From: Magnolia sinica
Taxonomy: Eukaryota > Streptophyta > Magnoliopsida > Magnoliales > Magnoliaceae
DNA: 64,000 nt
Direction of reading: 5' to 3'
Assembly: GCF_029962835.1 (NCBI RefSeq)
Contig: NC_080584.1
Span: 80,690,862-80,754,861, forward strand
Positions 1 through 13,200 of this stretch are shown piece by piece. The position numbers and the translations under genes are program-made. A model generated the notes under the pieces. It was not told the origin of the DNA. It made no database searches and saw only the letters and a list, made by a program, of their open reading frames with translations. Numbering within the stretch: position 1 is the stretch's first letter; each line of letters begins with the position of its first letter.

Positions 1-2045
1 CAAATGTGGGGTGTGAACGTTAAGAATGGTCAAGACTACCACACTGAGATGTGTCTAAGGTTTCAAATAGGGTTTTGGAATGAAACCATGAAATAAGAAT
101 TAGGGTTTAGATGGGTCTAAAATTCCAATACATGGGTCTCATTAGATTAATGTGACCATGATCTATGGCTCATGTCCCCATGTTTGGTATCATGGAAACA
201 TCCATTTCTTTAAACCCCCTTCTTAATTAGGATTAATACTTAAATAAAAATGCTTCTATCATATGCTTATTTAGCTAATTACATGGCATCAATCTAGGGT
301 TTGCTTGTGCATGGGCTTACCTCAAAAAGTCATCCACGTCTCTAAGTTGACCACATCCGTTTATTTTTGGTAGATAGCGTTAGATTATATGTCCATATGA
401 TCTGTCTAATGGCCCCAACAACTCAAAACATAAATTAGGGTTCTGATTATTTATTAGGAGCTTTGCTAATACCACAACGCGCGTGTATGTAATGCATCTC
501 AACTACACACAGGCACATATGCCAACCTGGCATACAGGCATGATATCCAAGCCATCTATCAGGTGGGTCACATCATCTTGATTCTCGGGCACAAAAACCA
601 ATCTGGTAGAATAGGTAGATGGGCCACAATAAACAAAACAAATGGACGTACAATAAAACTCTTCAAGGAAGCTTTTCTTAGCCGTCCTACTATTTCTAAC
701 ATTGTGGACCACCTAACGAGCGGACCCACATGAAATATGGACCAGGGAGTGTAAATTGTGGGACCCACGTAACCACCGACTTGGATCTCACACCCATGTG
801 TAATACTTACACGTATGGTGGGTCCCATACATGCTTATATACCTAGCAAACCTCATTTTTGTTCACCCTATTTTATACAGGGGCATTCACATTCTTTAGG
901 GTTTTGTTGGAGATATGAAATCTTGCATGGCTGTGTGAAGTCTCTACACATTATTTCAATATATGTGACCATGCACATTTGTTTAAACCACACATATTTC
1001 TATATTGGGATCAATAGACCAAGAGGAAGACCTCAAAATTCATACCTTAATCCAAAAATGCAAATTACCAATATCATATTAATAAAATTAAACACCTCAT
1101 CCTCGAGAAAGTTCTGAATACACCAAATTTTCAATGTATATATGTACCTTGACCGGCGTCGGCCCGACGTGACACGTGCATGCATCATGGCCATTGTATG
1201 TGGGTGACATCACAAGCGAACGATCGTGTTTGTCTACATTTAGAGGAGCTTGATAATCCATGTGTCAATGCTGCAGCCGCAGCCGGAAGTCATTAATCTA
1301 TGCTCTTATCTTATTTTTTGGGTATTTTTTTATGTAATTTTTATATGATTTAGGTAAGATGGAACTGATCTTGCAATCTCAAAGAAGATGCATAGAGTGC
1401 CATGTAGTGCAAGTGCTAGCTCTACCACAATTTTAATGTATTTATACTTATCTTGATAGAATTTTCTATATCTTTTTATTTTGTGAAATAATATTTGTAT
1501 ACTAATATATGTTCGTATGATCATACAGCATGTCCAGGCGGCGTGTTCCACCATGTTGCCATGTGTTGTGCCTTCGTGGCGATGTTTGGATTGCATGGGG
1601 AGTAAAATACTATGTTGCAGATTTGTGTTTGGTGAGCGTAATTCCAATGGTGCAGATTTGAACAGGTTTTTTTTTCCGCTATAGTTAGCAAGAAAAGTTG
1701 TTAAGGGCACGTTTGGATGCACTATTGGATTGAATTTCAATTTATACAATAAACTAGAGGGTAACCACGATTTCATTGGGATTCATATTGAGGATATAGG
1801 CTCCAAAATGATTTGCACTACTTTCAGGTTGAATGGTCACAATTTGATTCATTTTTTCAGGCAAATACAACCTAATAAAGCATTTAGACACCACCTCACT
1901 ATAAAATTCCAAATTCCTATATCTCCCTTACAAAACATTTCTAATTTAAAAAATAAAAATAAAAAAAATCACTCTCCTAAATGCAATATTACAATAGCCC
2001 CAAAATCCCAAAGCCCTCTTTTATCTGTTGAGCAAAATGCAAAAG
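1..2045. other. intergenic, no gene seen
   Basis: No reading frame here has protein-family features. Around 700-830 there are fragments of the 'gtgggtcccac' style repeat seen all over the window. At about 1709 the string GGGCACGTTTGGATGC looks like one end of a 'gtttggatgc' MITE, but I cannot find a convincing matching end. Confidence 0.5.
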
Positions 2046-4210
2046 AGATTTCTTGTACAAGATTGAGGGTTTTCCTTCTAGCATAGATGCCACCATATCA
2101 CACTTGTGAAAGGTCTGAGCCATTTATCATTCGAGGTCCACCTTAAGTTTGCCTTGAAAAAATTAGGTTTTTTGGTCTATTTGTTAAGTGCGCCTCAAGA
2201 TTATATTAAATATAGATCATTCATCATTCTTCCTATCCATCTTTCTCATCCACATGAATGGATGGGTGGGGCTCACCATACCATGTACATGACAAAGATG
2301 CACAAGAACAATGGCGCAATAATCTATGTTCAATGTGGACCTGAAAACTCTGTGAAACCCTCATATGGTTTTATGTACTAATTTATGATTTATATCCCAA
2401 TATATGAAAGAGATGTTTTTATGCCAACAGAAAAAACCAAAGTTGAAAAGATTATAAAAGTCAATCATTCATAGGCATTGATGAAGGATTTCTTGAAAAG
2501 TTAAGGATTAGTAATCTTTTTTGGAAATCAAATGGATTTTGTCTTATACATTACCTATTTTTGGTTTATGAGGTAGGATTAAACAAAGGATTTGCAAATA
2601 AAAGAGCTAATGCCTTGATAGTTCATAAATTGTTAGAGCTACTATAAAAGCCAAACTAAGCAATCTCGTATTTTATCCTCTCCTTCTACTTGTCTCACGA
2701 TCATTTCACATGATAATTGGATGCGCCGCGATGGCCTTTTTTCCATGAATGGAATTCTTAATTTTGCACAAGTAATCCATTCATATTTTTTTCAAAGAAA
2801 GCTTAAAGGACTTGGGAGGGTTTTCATTATTAACTTTATTTTTATGAGGGTGGTGAGAATAATTTTGGGATTTTATGTGAAGATTAGGTGACAATGCCCC
2901 ACCATTTACTGTGTTTATAGCATCCTAAAAGAATCTAAAGAGGTATCAAGTCACTTAATCAGTTGCAAATGAAACATAACTGAAAAGTTGCACTGAGAAG
3001 ACAATATTAACCATCTGAATTTTTCCATATAAATTCCAATCACTCACCATTTTACTTTTAACTATCCATTTGTAGCAAAAAAGGGATGGTTAGGATTGAA
3101 TTATTAGATTGATTTTAGATATATGCTCCATTTGTAGCCAAAAAGGGAATAATTGTACAAGATTGAGGGTTTCCTTCCCAGCATGGATGCCAAAATGGCA
3201 TATTTGCAAGAGATCTAGGCCATTTATCATGTCGAGGTCCACCTTGAACATGCCTTGAAAAAATTAGGTGGATCCATTTGTTAAGTGGGCCTCGATATTA
3301 TCTTAAATATAGATAATTCCTCATTTTTACTGTCCATATTTCTCATCCACTGATTAGATGGGTGGGGGCCACCATACCATGTACTTGACAAAGCTGCAAA
3401 AGAAAAATGACATAATTATCTATATTCATTATAAACCTAAGTCAATCTAATATGGTGACCAGCCTAATTTTCTACTATGACATGTTCAAGGTGGACACGA
3501 AAAGTCCATGAAACCGTCGCAAGGTTTTATGTACTAAGAACGGGCCCAAATACATGAAAGAGATGTTTTTATGTCGACAGCAAAAATCAAAGTCGAAAAG
3601 ATTGAAAAAGTTAAATCATTCACAGCCATTGATAAAGGATTCCCTGAAAAGTTAAGGATTAATAATCTTTTTTAAAAATGAATTTTGTCTTATGCATTAC
3701 TTATTTTTCAGGTTTACGAGGTAGGATTAAACAAAGGATTCTCAAATAAAAGCACTAATAACACAACTAGTTTGTAAATTGTTAAAGCTTCCATAAAAGC
3801 CAGACTACTTGTATTTTAATTATTCTCTCCCTCTGGTTGTCTCGAGATGACTTCACATGATAAACGGCTGTGCTATGATATTTTTCCATGAAGAGAACCG
3901 TTAGTTTTGCACAAGTATCTATTCATATTTCTCTCACAACTGAAAAAAGAGTTTAGAGGACTTTGGGGGGGGGTGTCTTTATTTTAACTTTATTTTTCTG
4001 AGGGAGGTGGGAGTAATTTTAGGATTTTATTTGAAGATTACTGTAAAAAAGCTCTATTATTTACTGTGCTTATAGTATCCTAAAAGCATCTAAAGAGATA
4101 TCGTCCCTTGATCAATTGAAACTGAGAAGACAATACTAACAATTGTGGCCAAAAAAAGGGATGGTTAGGATTGAATTTTCGGATTGATTTTAGATATATG
4201 CTCCATCCAC
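2046..4210. repeat. tandem duplication, two ~1.1-kb units
   Basis: The segment starting near 2054 (TGTACAAGATTGAGGG) recurs at 3154 and the two can be followed together for about 1.1 kb. Shared landmarks include CACCATACCATGTAC, TTTACTGTG(T/C)TTATAG and GGTTAGGATTGAATT (3088 and 4162). The copies have many substitutions and small indels, so the duplication is not recent. No coding potential is seen in either copy. Confidence 0.8.
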
Positions 4211-5074
4211 AATGGAACCCACAATTTGGATGGTCTGGATGAGCTCCACATGTGAGATTGTAAGTCACCATCTTTCTTTAAGGTTGCAAAACTAATATAG
4301 GAGTCCTTGACCGCTGGTGGGTTGGACCTTCCCTGATAATGCTCGAGTTTAGACCGCTCATTTTCCTAATTATCAACCAGGTGTATGGTCGAGATCAATG
4401 GCCAGACTTTCATAGTACTGTTGATGTAGACGATTTCATTAAGAGGCGCAAACAGTCAGAAGTGGGCCCCACATGAGGAAAAGTCCATACCATAATCAGA
4501 TCTTATCAATATAAATCATCCATTTTCCTGACCACTCATGGTTCAGATCATCCAACCAAAGTGCTTTTTCAGATGAACGGGCAATCCTCTAATTTCAATA
4601 TATTTGAAAAACGTTGCCACGTTAAATGCCGGCCATCAGTTTTTTTTATGCATTCATTCTAAACACGTGATTGTGGCCCACCTGATCAGTTTAGCAGCCT
4701 GCCTTTTGGGGCAGGGCATATAGGCAGTTGAGCTGGCGAAAGGGACGGCCTGGATCATGAAAATGGTGGACCACCAGACAGGGTAAGCCCTACCTGGGCT
4801 TGTATTGGGCTTGAATCTATTACCTCACAGCCCATGAGCAGGGATTGGGCCTCGGATGATGTTAGCCTACTCTAGCCGTACCCTGCAACACATGCATCTT
4901 GCATTTGTACTTTCATTGTGCAAGTGCGGCCCACACGGATGGATTAGGAACATTCACCTTCAGAAATAGAGATTTGATTAACTCTCTGTTCGGACTGGAA
5001 CAGTTCAGGTCGGGTCGAGCCCAACCAACTTTCCATGCTTCCAGCTTTGGCCTGCTGCGCTAGGACTATGCTGG
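4211..5074. other. intergenic, no gene seen
   Basis: Nothing protein-like or RNA-like is visible. The sequence is rich in short 'gtgggccccac' and 'ccacctgatc' phrases typical of decayed MITEs in this window. Confidence 0.45.
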
Positions 5075-5082
5075 GTTCTGGC

Positions 5083-5728
5083 TAGGGCTGTACACAAACC
5101 GAGTTAGCTCGGTTAGCTCACTCGACTCGACTCCAAAAAGTACGATTTGACTCGGTTCAAAACTGAGTTCGAGCTGAGTCGAGTTGATTTTTTGAGCTCA
5201 TAAAAATTTCAAACCGAGTTCGAGCTTGGCTGAGCTTGACTTGACTAGGATTGAACCCAACTTGAATCAAATCAGATCGAACCAGTTCAGTGACTCGGTT
5301 ACTTTGATATTGATGTTGCTCACCAAGTGTTTGATGAAATGACCCAATCAAGTGTTGGCTGGCGGCAAGGAAGGTATGTATGTGAAACAAATACCCCTTT
5401 TTCTTGATTTTGATGTTGCCTACAAGGTGTTTGATTAAATACTTGTAAAACCAATGCTATTGTTTTACAAACAATGAGAATTTGAAGGTGCAGTCCATGT
5501 GTATGTAAAAATGCCGCAGAGGCAAACTCGGCTCAATCTTCGCTCGAAGTGGCCCGAGCTGCTGACCGAACAAAGCCGAGCTGGCCAGTCAGGCTCGAGG
5601 ACCAAGCTGAGCCAAGTTCGAGCTGGGGTCAGCTAGTGGCTGATCCGAGTTCAAGCTGGGGTCAGCTAGTGGCTGAGCCGAGTCAAGCTGTGACAAGCTT
5701 GACTCGGTTCGACTCGTGTACACCTCTA
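5083..5728. mobile_element. non-autonomous hAT-type element with 8-bp target duplication
   Basis: The ends are inverted: TAGGGCTGTACAC at the left and GTGTACACCTCTA at the right. They are bordered by 8-bp repeats GTTCTGGC (5075-5082) and GTTCTAGC (5729-5736), one mismatch apart; 8-bp duplications are the hAT signature. Sub-terminal sequence is rich in GACTCG/CGAGTC motifs, which occur as sub-terminal repeats in hAT elements. A 33-bp unit containing AGCTGGGGTCAGCTAGTGGC is directly repeated at 5621 and 5654. There is no transposase, so the element would need one from elsewhere. Confidence 0.7.
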
Positions 5729-5736
5729 GTTCTAGC

Positions 5737-7624
5737 CAGGCTCAGACCTGGGTCTCATAGTGTTGGGCCGGGCCCAGCCCGTGGATACCCCAACCCAAGA
5801 CGTGGTGCCATGCAATGGCTCTTTTTTGGGTTTTAGGCCATAAGCACCCCCAAAAAGGAACTGAAATCGGAATGCTAATATACAGTTCTATACAGTTCCC
5901 TCCTCACGGCACACATGGTAAACATATCTAGTGATCAGGACCATTGATATGGTGGAACACCATGTGGACGAGTTATAGACCGAAATTTGTTGTGATTGAT
6001 GGCAACGACAAGGATTCATGAGTTAGTCCATATGGCTCAGTTGAATTACTAGATGGCGTCCATCGGTGGTCGGGCATAATCTGTAGACTATTGTTTATAG
6101 ATCTTCTTAAATCTAAAAAAAAAAGAAGTTCGTGTTTGGATGGACCACAAATTCAAATTGCATTTACTTACACGCATGGAGCAGGTTGCAAGACTTAAAT
6201 AGGGGTAGAGGAGCAGTTGAGAAAGGGGAGTTAATTGATGCTATGACAGCTCATAGGATACGATCGGGACGTCCTGGGTCCTTTTCAATGACTAGAATAC
6301 GGAGAAGAAAAAAAAAAACTATGAGACTGAAAATCTCAACCCTATGATTATTTAGAAGTTATAGAAACAGTCTAAATCTAAAGGAAAATAGTCAAATGAT
6401 TAAAAAGATATTTCATTTTTGTTATGTACCCCCATGTATGGTGAGACCCGTAGTGTATGAACAGTTTGGATCACTTGGATCAAAAAGCCAGAATCTTGAC
6501 AAAATGTATTTTCTTTTAAGTGAGGGTCACTTGCATCAAAATTTTAAAATGATATAAATACCCATACCAGACTGATGATATATACATTGTGATGCAGGAG
6601 TATTAATCACTTGCTCTAAAAGCTCGAACTAACAGAAAATGGTAAATTAATCCGTTTATCTCATAGCCCAGGCTGCACATTTCATGGGTTAGGACATCGA
6701 CTGAACCCCCCCTCGTGACTCCCACTTCACATGGGTTCCACTTCATACGAGCCACCCGCCTCACACGGGCTTCCCACCTCAAGTGTGCCCATGCGTCTCA
6801 CAGGCCACCCCATTCAAGCCCTGTATGAAAATGCCCGTACATTACGTTGTCAATGGGGCTAAGCAGGTTAAATCTTGGAAGTTGGTTGTCAAGCGGCCAT
6901 CCACCTCCAGATTACCAAAATGCCCTAAATCTTGGTTCAAATCCCTTCCCAAGCACTTTGAAAATCTAAATTTAAAACTTCATGGAAACTGGAAAAAACT
7001 TCCTGGTTTGAGTTGAATGCAAGGTTGCTACAATTGAGGCTTATATGGTATTTATGAATACTAAGGTAGACTATTTATTGCAATTCAACTTGATACAGCA
7101 TCCATCATGGGTTGGGATGCCCCAGAAATCTCTCACATTGGATGATCCAAGACCTTCAATCTTCATCCTGTTCTCCATTGAAACCTAAAACTGATGCTTG
7201 ATTTATCTTCTTAGCCATCTACTTGGGAGGCCTCTGATCTAAGGGCCATACATCTAACAATCTGAGAAATTTTTGGAACATTCCCCATCCACGCGGGGTC
7301 CCAGATCAGTAGTCTACAATTCTACATCAACCTGCCCAACATGTATGGAATCGTGAGCTGCAGCTGTATTTTTTCCTTGGGCTCAGTAACCTATAGCCAT
7401 GGTGGTAATATATGCGGTCCACTATTCTAAACACACAGAATGCCGATGCCACTGTAATTTTCTTATAAAATGCTAGTTTCATTACATTTGAAACTTCATG
7501 CAAAACACATTACGCATATCACTTACTACAATAACTCATGGAATCATATTATTCATATATAAGAAATAAATTTAATTGATGAATCAAGTGAAAATGTTAC
7601 ACTAAGATTTGAGTGGCGAGCATA
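5737..7624. other. intergenic, no gene seen
   Basis: Noncoding. A C-rich stretch at about 6700-6830 has imperfect short repeats of the type CCCACTTCACATGGG and CCGCCTCACACGGG. The right end is the 3' flank of the minus-strand phosphatase gene. Confidence 0.45.
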
Positions 7625-10231
7625 TCAAACTACAGGTGAACTGGAAGAAATTATTTCCAAGATCTGCTGGTGTAAAATACCATTAGTTACAAGCACACCA
7701 CCTGAAGGAATGATGACTCTCCGCCCCAGTTGATCCGCTGCAAGATCGAGCTGACTTCCTTTCCAATCAGTTACCTGATCGTAATGGGTTAGTCTCCTAG
7801 AATCACGATATATTGAAAAAATAAATAAATAATCCACTGAATGTTGTCCTTAACAAACTTTTAAGGAGCACTTGACGCACTTGTAGTACTTACGGGACTG
7901 TTTAGATGCCAGCCAAGTTGTGTTCTACATAAGTTATCCGGGCTAGATATGTTATATAGAGTTTGTCAAACCCATTTATGCACAAAAATTGAGAAAAAAA
8001 AAAAGGGCATGTTCTAAAATTTTGACCGTCAATAAGGATAATGTCTTTGCTAAAAAGATGGGATAAAGGTGAGAAAAGCTTATTTATAGCTAAGCATGTG
8101 GGAACAGTGTTCCATTCACATGCATCACATGTGCCACGTGCAACCATCCAACTTCAATTGACTCAATGCTACCATCAATCTTCAAGCACCTTATATGTGC
8201 TATGTGTGTCAATGTGCACATGCGCCATACATGCTAAATGTACCACCAACCATCCTCACATATGCCACATTTCATCTTTATTCGTTATTCCAGGTGTTTG
8301 ACAGAGAAGGAACAGAACGGTAAAAATCCAAGACAGGATCTCTATGATAACCAACTCAAGACAACATGACCTTGACAGCCTGTGCAAAACACAACTTTGC
8401 TTGCATCCAAACAACCCACAAGGATCTCAATGGACCACGACGGCCCATCACACCTTCAGCCTAACGGCTAAATCCAATTTGAGGCCAAACACCTAGACTG
8501 GGTGGGTCAAGACGGGTCTAAAATTTAGGCATGAATACAGGTCTATACTACCAAGATGGTCATACACTGATACCAACAGGGCCCAATCCCAATCCAACTG
8601 ATCCCCTTAGTTAGCTTACTTTCAACTGTATATCCAAATGATGTGTAAAACTGAGGGCCCTGTTTGGATGCCATTTAAAAAGGAATTCGTCTCATTTTAT
8701 TTAGTCAGGGATTAGGACATATAAACAACAATTTATATAGACCATAATCTCTAATACATAATTAATATTAACTAAAATGAGATGAACTCTTTTAAATGGC
8801 ACCCAAACACACCCTAAGAAAATGCCACTACTCGAAGGAAGCGTACCTGTCCACCAGCTTCATGTACACATATCATACCGACAGCATGATCCCAAACCTA
8901 TATTCATTGTAGATGATGTTAAAAAGGTCAGCACATAGTATTGCACTATTGCCATTACATGTTGGGTCTGTTTTGATATGCAACGCACCTTAATAACAGT
9001 TTGTTGCCGAGCTTGTTGAATGAAGACGGAAGCCCTGCCTGAAGCAATCATTAAGTATTTACACAAGCTGCATACAGGAAACATGCATGCACCTTATTCA
9101 GTAACAAAACAATGCTATCAAGAATAGGAATGTCGACTCTAAGAGGACAATCGAAAAATTGAAAAAACATTCAATGATTCAACGGAATGTAATACTAAGA
9201 AATTTGATTCTTTAAATAGATTTCAAACAATAGGAGTGCCTGTTCCTTTGAGGACCAATGACGAGCGAAACGGATCATCTATATCACTGGCAGCTTCTAG
9301 CAGAATAGGAGATGGTAACAGATGCTTCTTCATCATCTGTTACCATTCCCAGGGGAGAGAGAAAGGGTAGAGGATTTAGGATTGTTTCCCAATGAAGATA
9401 GTCCATTGGAATGCGGGGATTCTCAGATTGGGTTCAGAAGCAGGAACTGGTCAATCTGCCTTTGGGAGGGGTCCGGTTCACATGATCTAGTGGCCAGGCT
9501 AACCTTGCCATGTCTAGACCAAGCAGGTTCCTAGATCCCCTTTGGTGTCGCAAAAAGGTCTTCCCAAGACAATTTCTGACCGCTGCCCAATCCTACTTGG
9601 AGTTAATGATGACAATTGGGGACCAAAGCAAATCTTCCACAAAAAAAAAACAAAAAAATGGCGGCCTAAGCCTTTTGCTTTGAATTGACCTGGCTAGAAG
9701 TTTAAGGGTTCTCACAACTGATCGCTAACTGGTGGAAGTTGATGGATGTTCAGGGCTCGGCAGGCTTCAGGCTGTTTCATAAGCTCAAGGGTCTTATAGG
9801 AGAACTAAAGGTTTGGAGGAAAGAAGTTTACGACCAAAGGATCTTCAACCTAGATAACATCTGCAAGGCTATTCAGGTGGTGGACGTTAAAGAGGAAGGA
9901 GGTTTTCTGCCTGAGGCTGAGCAAGCGAAAAGGAGGGAGCTCTGTTCAACTTATTGCGAAAGACTGAAAGAGGATGAATCAAATGACACCAGCATTCGCG
10001 AGCCCTTTGGCTTAGAGAAGAGGATGGAAATATGAAATATTTTCATGGATCACGGTATTGCGAGCAAGGTATTCAAAATCGGTTACGTAACGGTAATGGT
10101 CATAACCGTTATGCATTACGGGGTTGAAACAGCCGTTACAGAAAAAACAGGTCGTAAAGGCCCTGTAAGGCTGTAACAGTCCCTAATGGCCCCATAACAG
10201 TGTCATAATGGTCCTGTAACAGTTTTTTTCA

Positions 10232-10277
<46 letters not shown>

Positions 10278-13200
10278 TAATTGATTAATTAAATTAAATG
10301 GTCGTTACAGCTGTATCATATAATAGCAACGGTGGTGGCTGTTACGGCCACCATTATCATTTTGGAACACCTTGAATGCAAGTGCTAGGGTTAGGTGTAA
10401 CAGAATCTCCTCTCTGGGTTGATGGCAGATGCATCACTAAAAAGGACCAGATTTGCTCTGTTATTATCAATTCTATTTGAGGCTTCTTGCTAAGGACAAT
10501 TGGGTTCGGCCGACTCTGGACAACTTGGGGAGCTCAACTGCATTTTGTTGAGTGAGGCAGATAGCCTTGAGCAGTTGGTCTCTAAAAAAGAGGTAAAAGA
10601 TACGGTCATGAACCTCGGGAGAAATAAGGCCCTAGGCCCTGACAGGTTCCGTCTAGCCTTCTTCCAAGTTTTTTGGGAAATCATCAAAGGTGACTTGTTG
10701 TGCCTTGTGTTGGAATTTTTTGAGTTCGGTAGGTTGTTGCAAGAAATGGGTAGTTCTTTCATTGCGCTCATTCCTAAAGTCAAGGGAGCTTCTCTCAAAT
10801 ATTTTAGTCCAAACTCCAAGTAGTCTTATTAATTGCCCTTATAAAATCATTGCTCAGAGGTTCAAGTCTGTCCTATCTAAGGTCATCTCCCCTTATCGAA
10901 GTGCATTCATTTCTAGTAGGCAGATCTTTGATAGTTCCCTAATTGCTCACGAGTGCATAGATTCGTGTCATAGGGCTGGTTTGAAAGGTATTGTCTGTAA
11001 GCTTGATCTTAAAAAAGCTAATGACCACGTCAACTAGGATTTTCTGGATTACATGTTTGAGCAGACTAGGGTTCAAGAATAAATGGAGGGGGTGGGTGTG
11101 TTCTTGTGTTTAATCTGGAATTAGGAACTTAAAGGAGGTCAACTCAATGCTGCTAAGAAAATAGGTATGTAGATTTGGGGTAAAGGGGGATAGTGTGTGG
11201 AGAAAGGTCATTGTTGGCAAGTACAGAGTGGTGAGCTCAAGCAGGTGGATCAAGGTTTCCTCAATTTATTGGGCTGTTTTTGCTAGAAACCTATTGCTTG
11301 ATTGGTTGGCAAAGTTTTCCCAGAGATTGGATATTCAGTTGTCAACGGTGAAGAGGTGAGTACCCTCATATCCCGTTTCCTCTGTGGTCAGGTTGTGCTC
11401 GAACCAATCTATCTTAGTTGTTGAATGCTTCTCCATCAAGGAAAACATCAGCATGTGGCTTCCCCTCCTGTCACCACAATATGTCTGATGCCGAGATTGT
11501 GGAGAAGACGAGGTTGCTCCCCCTTGTAGAAGGCATTTGCCTCCATCTGGATGTCGTAGATGAACCGTATTGGTTAAGAGATAGGTCGGCTGGCTTTAAC
11601 CTTAATGCTCTCCGTGGGATGGACCCTGAAGTCCAACGTTCACATACAGGATTTATTTGGCGATATCATGCCCCTCCGAAGGTAGCGGCCTTCACTTGGC
11701 TTGTGGGTAGGAACAGGATTTGACTGTTGATAACACTCGCAAGAGAGGGCAGGTTCTGCCTAATGTTTGCCTTTTGTGCAAGAAGAACAAGGAATCGGTG
11801 ATCTCTTTATCCACTATGCTTATGCTAAAGGTGTGTGGGATAGCATCCTCTCTATCTTTAATGTGCCATGGGTAATGCCAAACTCTATGGAGGAGCTTTA
11901 TTTGCCTTGGCATGTGGGAGGTCCCAGTTCAAAATAAAGGCAGAATAGGCATCTCACTCCATTGGCAACCTTGTGGTGCATTTGATTGGAAAGGAATGAA
12001 AGATGCTTCAGGAATAGAAGTAAGCCCCTGGAATTCATTATTAGAAAGGCGTTTTTGCTTCTTAGAGAGTAGGAGAGAATGGGGTACTAATCTAGAGGAT
12101 TGTTTGTATTTTTTATTTTTATTTTTATTTTTTATTTTTATTTTACTTTGTTATCTCTTTCAATGAAATTCTCAATTCTCAAAAGGAATAAAAAAAAAAA
12201 AAAAGTAGCAGATGATTCTTGGCCGAAAGAAAAATTCCAAGCAAGGTTTCAAAATCGGTTTTGGTGTACTAAGTTTAAAAACCAGAAACTCAGTAGTTTA
12301 AAAACCCAAAGCGCGGCTTCACTTGACGTGATATTCATCCAGGTTGGTTGACTCAAAGACCCAGCCTGACTGAACATGATAGTTAATAAATATAAATTAA
12401 AATTTCTAGGAAGGTAAGGAAATTTAAATAATTGCATATGTATAAGTATTTCAAACACTCAAAATAAGAAAAAAGTCATGCTTAACTTGCTGGTGGAGAG
12501 GGTTTAAGTAGAGATCGCAGGGGTGTGTGTGTGTGTGTGTGTGTGAGATTAAACAACAGCTTCATTGGACAAGTGACTTGGCCGAGTCTTCGCAAGTAGT
12601 GTCGAGTCAACAAAGTTTTCATGCTGACTCAACAAGTCTTCCTAAGTCAAGGCCAAGTAGATGCCAAACTAGAGTTTCCCAGAGATTTTGCTTGAAATCT
12701 CGCCAACTCAAGATGACTCGGATGAGTTTCAGGTCAAGTCAGCATGTTTTAAAACTATGGTGTACCATGTCAGTCATCACCAAAACTGGTTCAAGCTATT
12801 CTGGGTCCATATCAGGACAATACAGCAGTATGGTCTATGGACGAAACCAGTTCGTATCGGGCGATATGTACCGGTTCGGAAGATACTGACACGCCAAAGC
12901 ATTATCTGAAAACTACACACATTCTAGTTATCAAGTTGTACAATATGCACTTACAACTTTAGGGCGCAAGCCTTCAATGTTATTTGCCAGAAGTCACTAA
13001 ATTGGTGCCATCCATCATATATATGTCATACATGTACATTAATCCAGATTGTTGAAGGTGTAGGCCACATAATGAACCGACAGACCAAGGATAGCCCAAA
13101 AATCAGACCAACTGAATTATCCTGACCACCCAATTGTTGCCCACCAAACACATGGTCAAAAAAGGAAAAGTCGGCACTAGATGCTCTCATTGAGGAGCCA

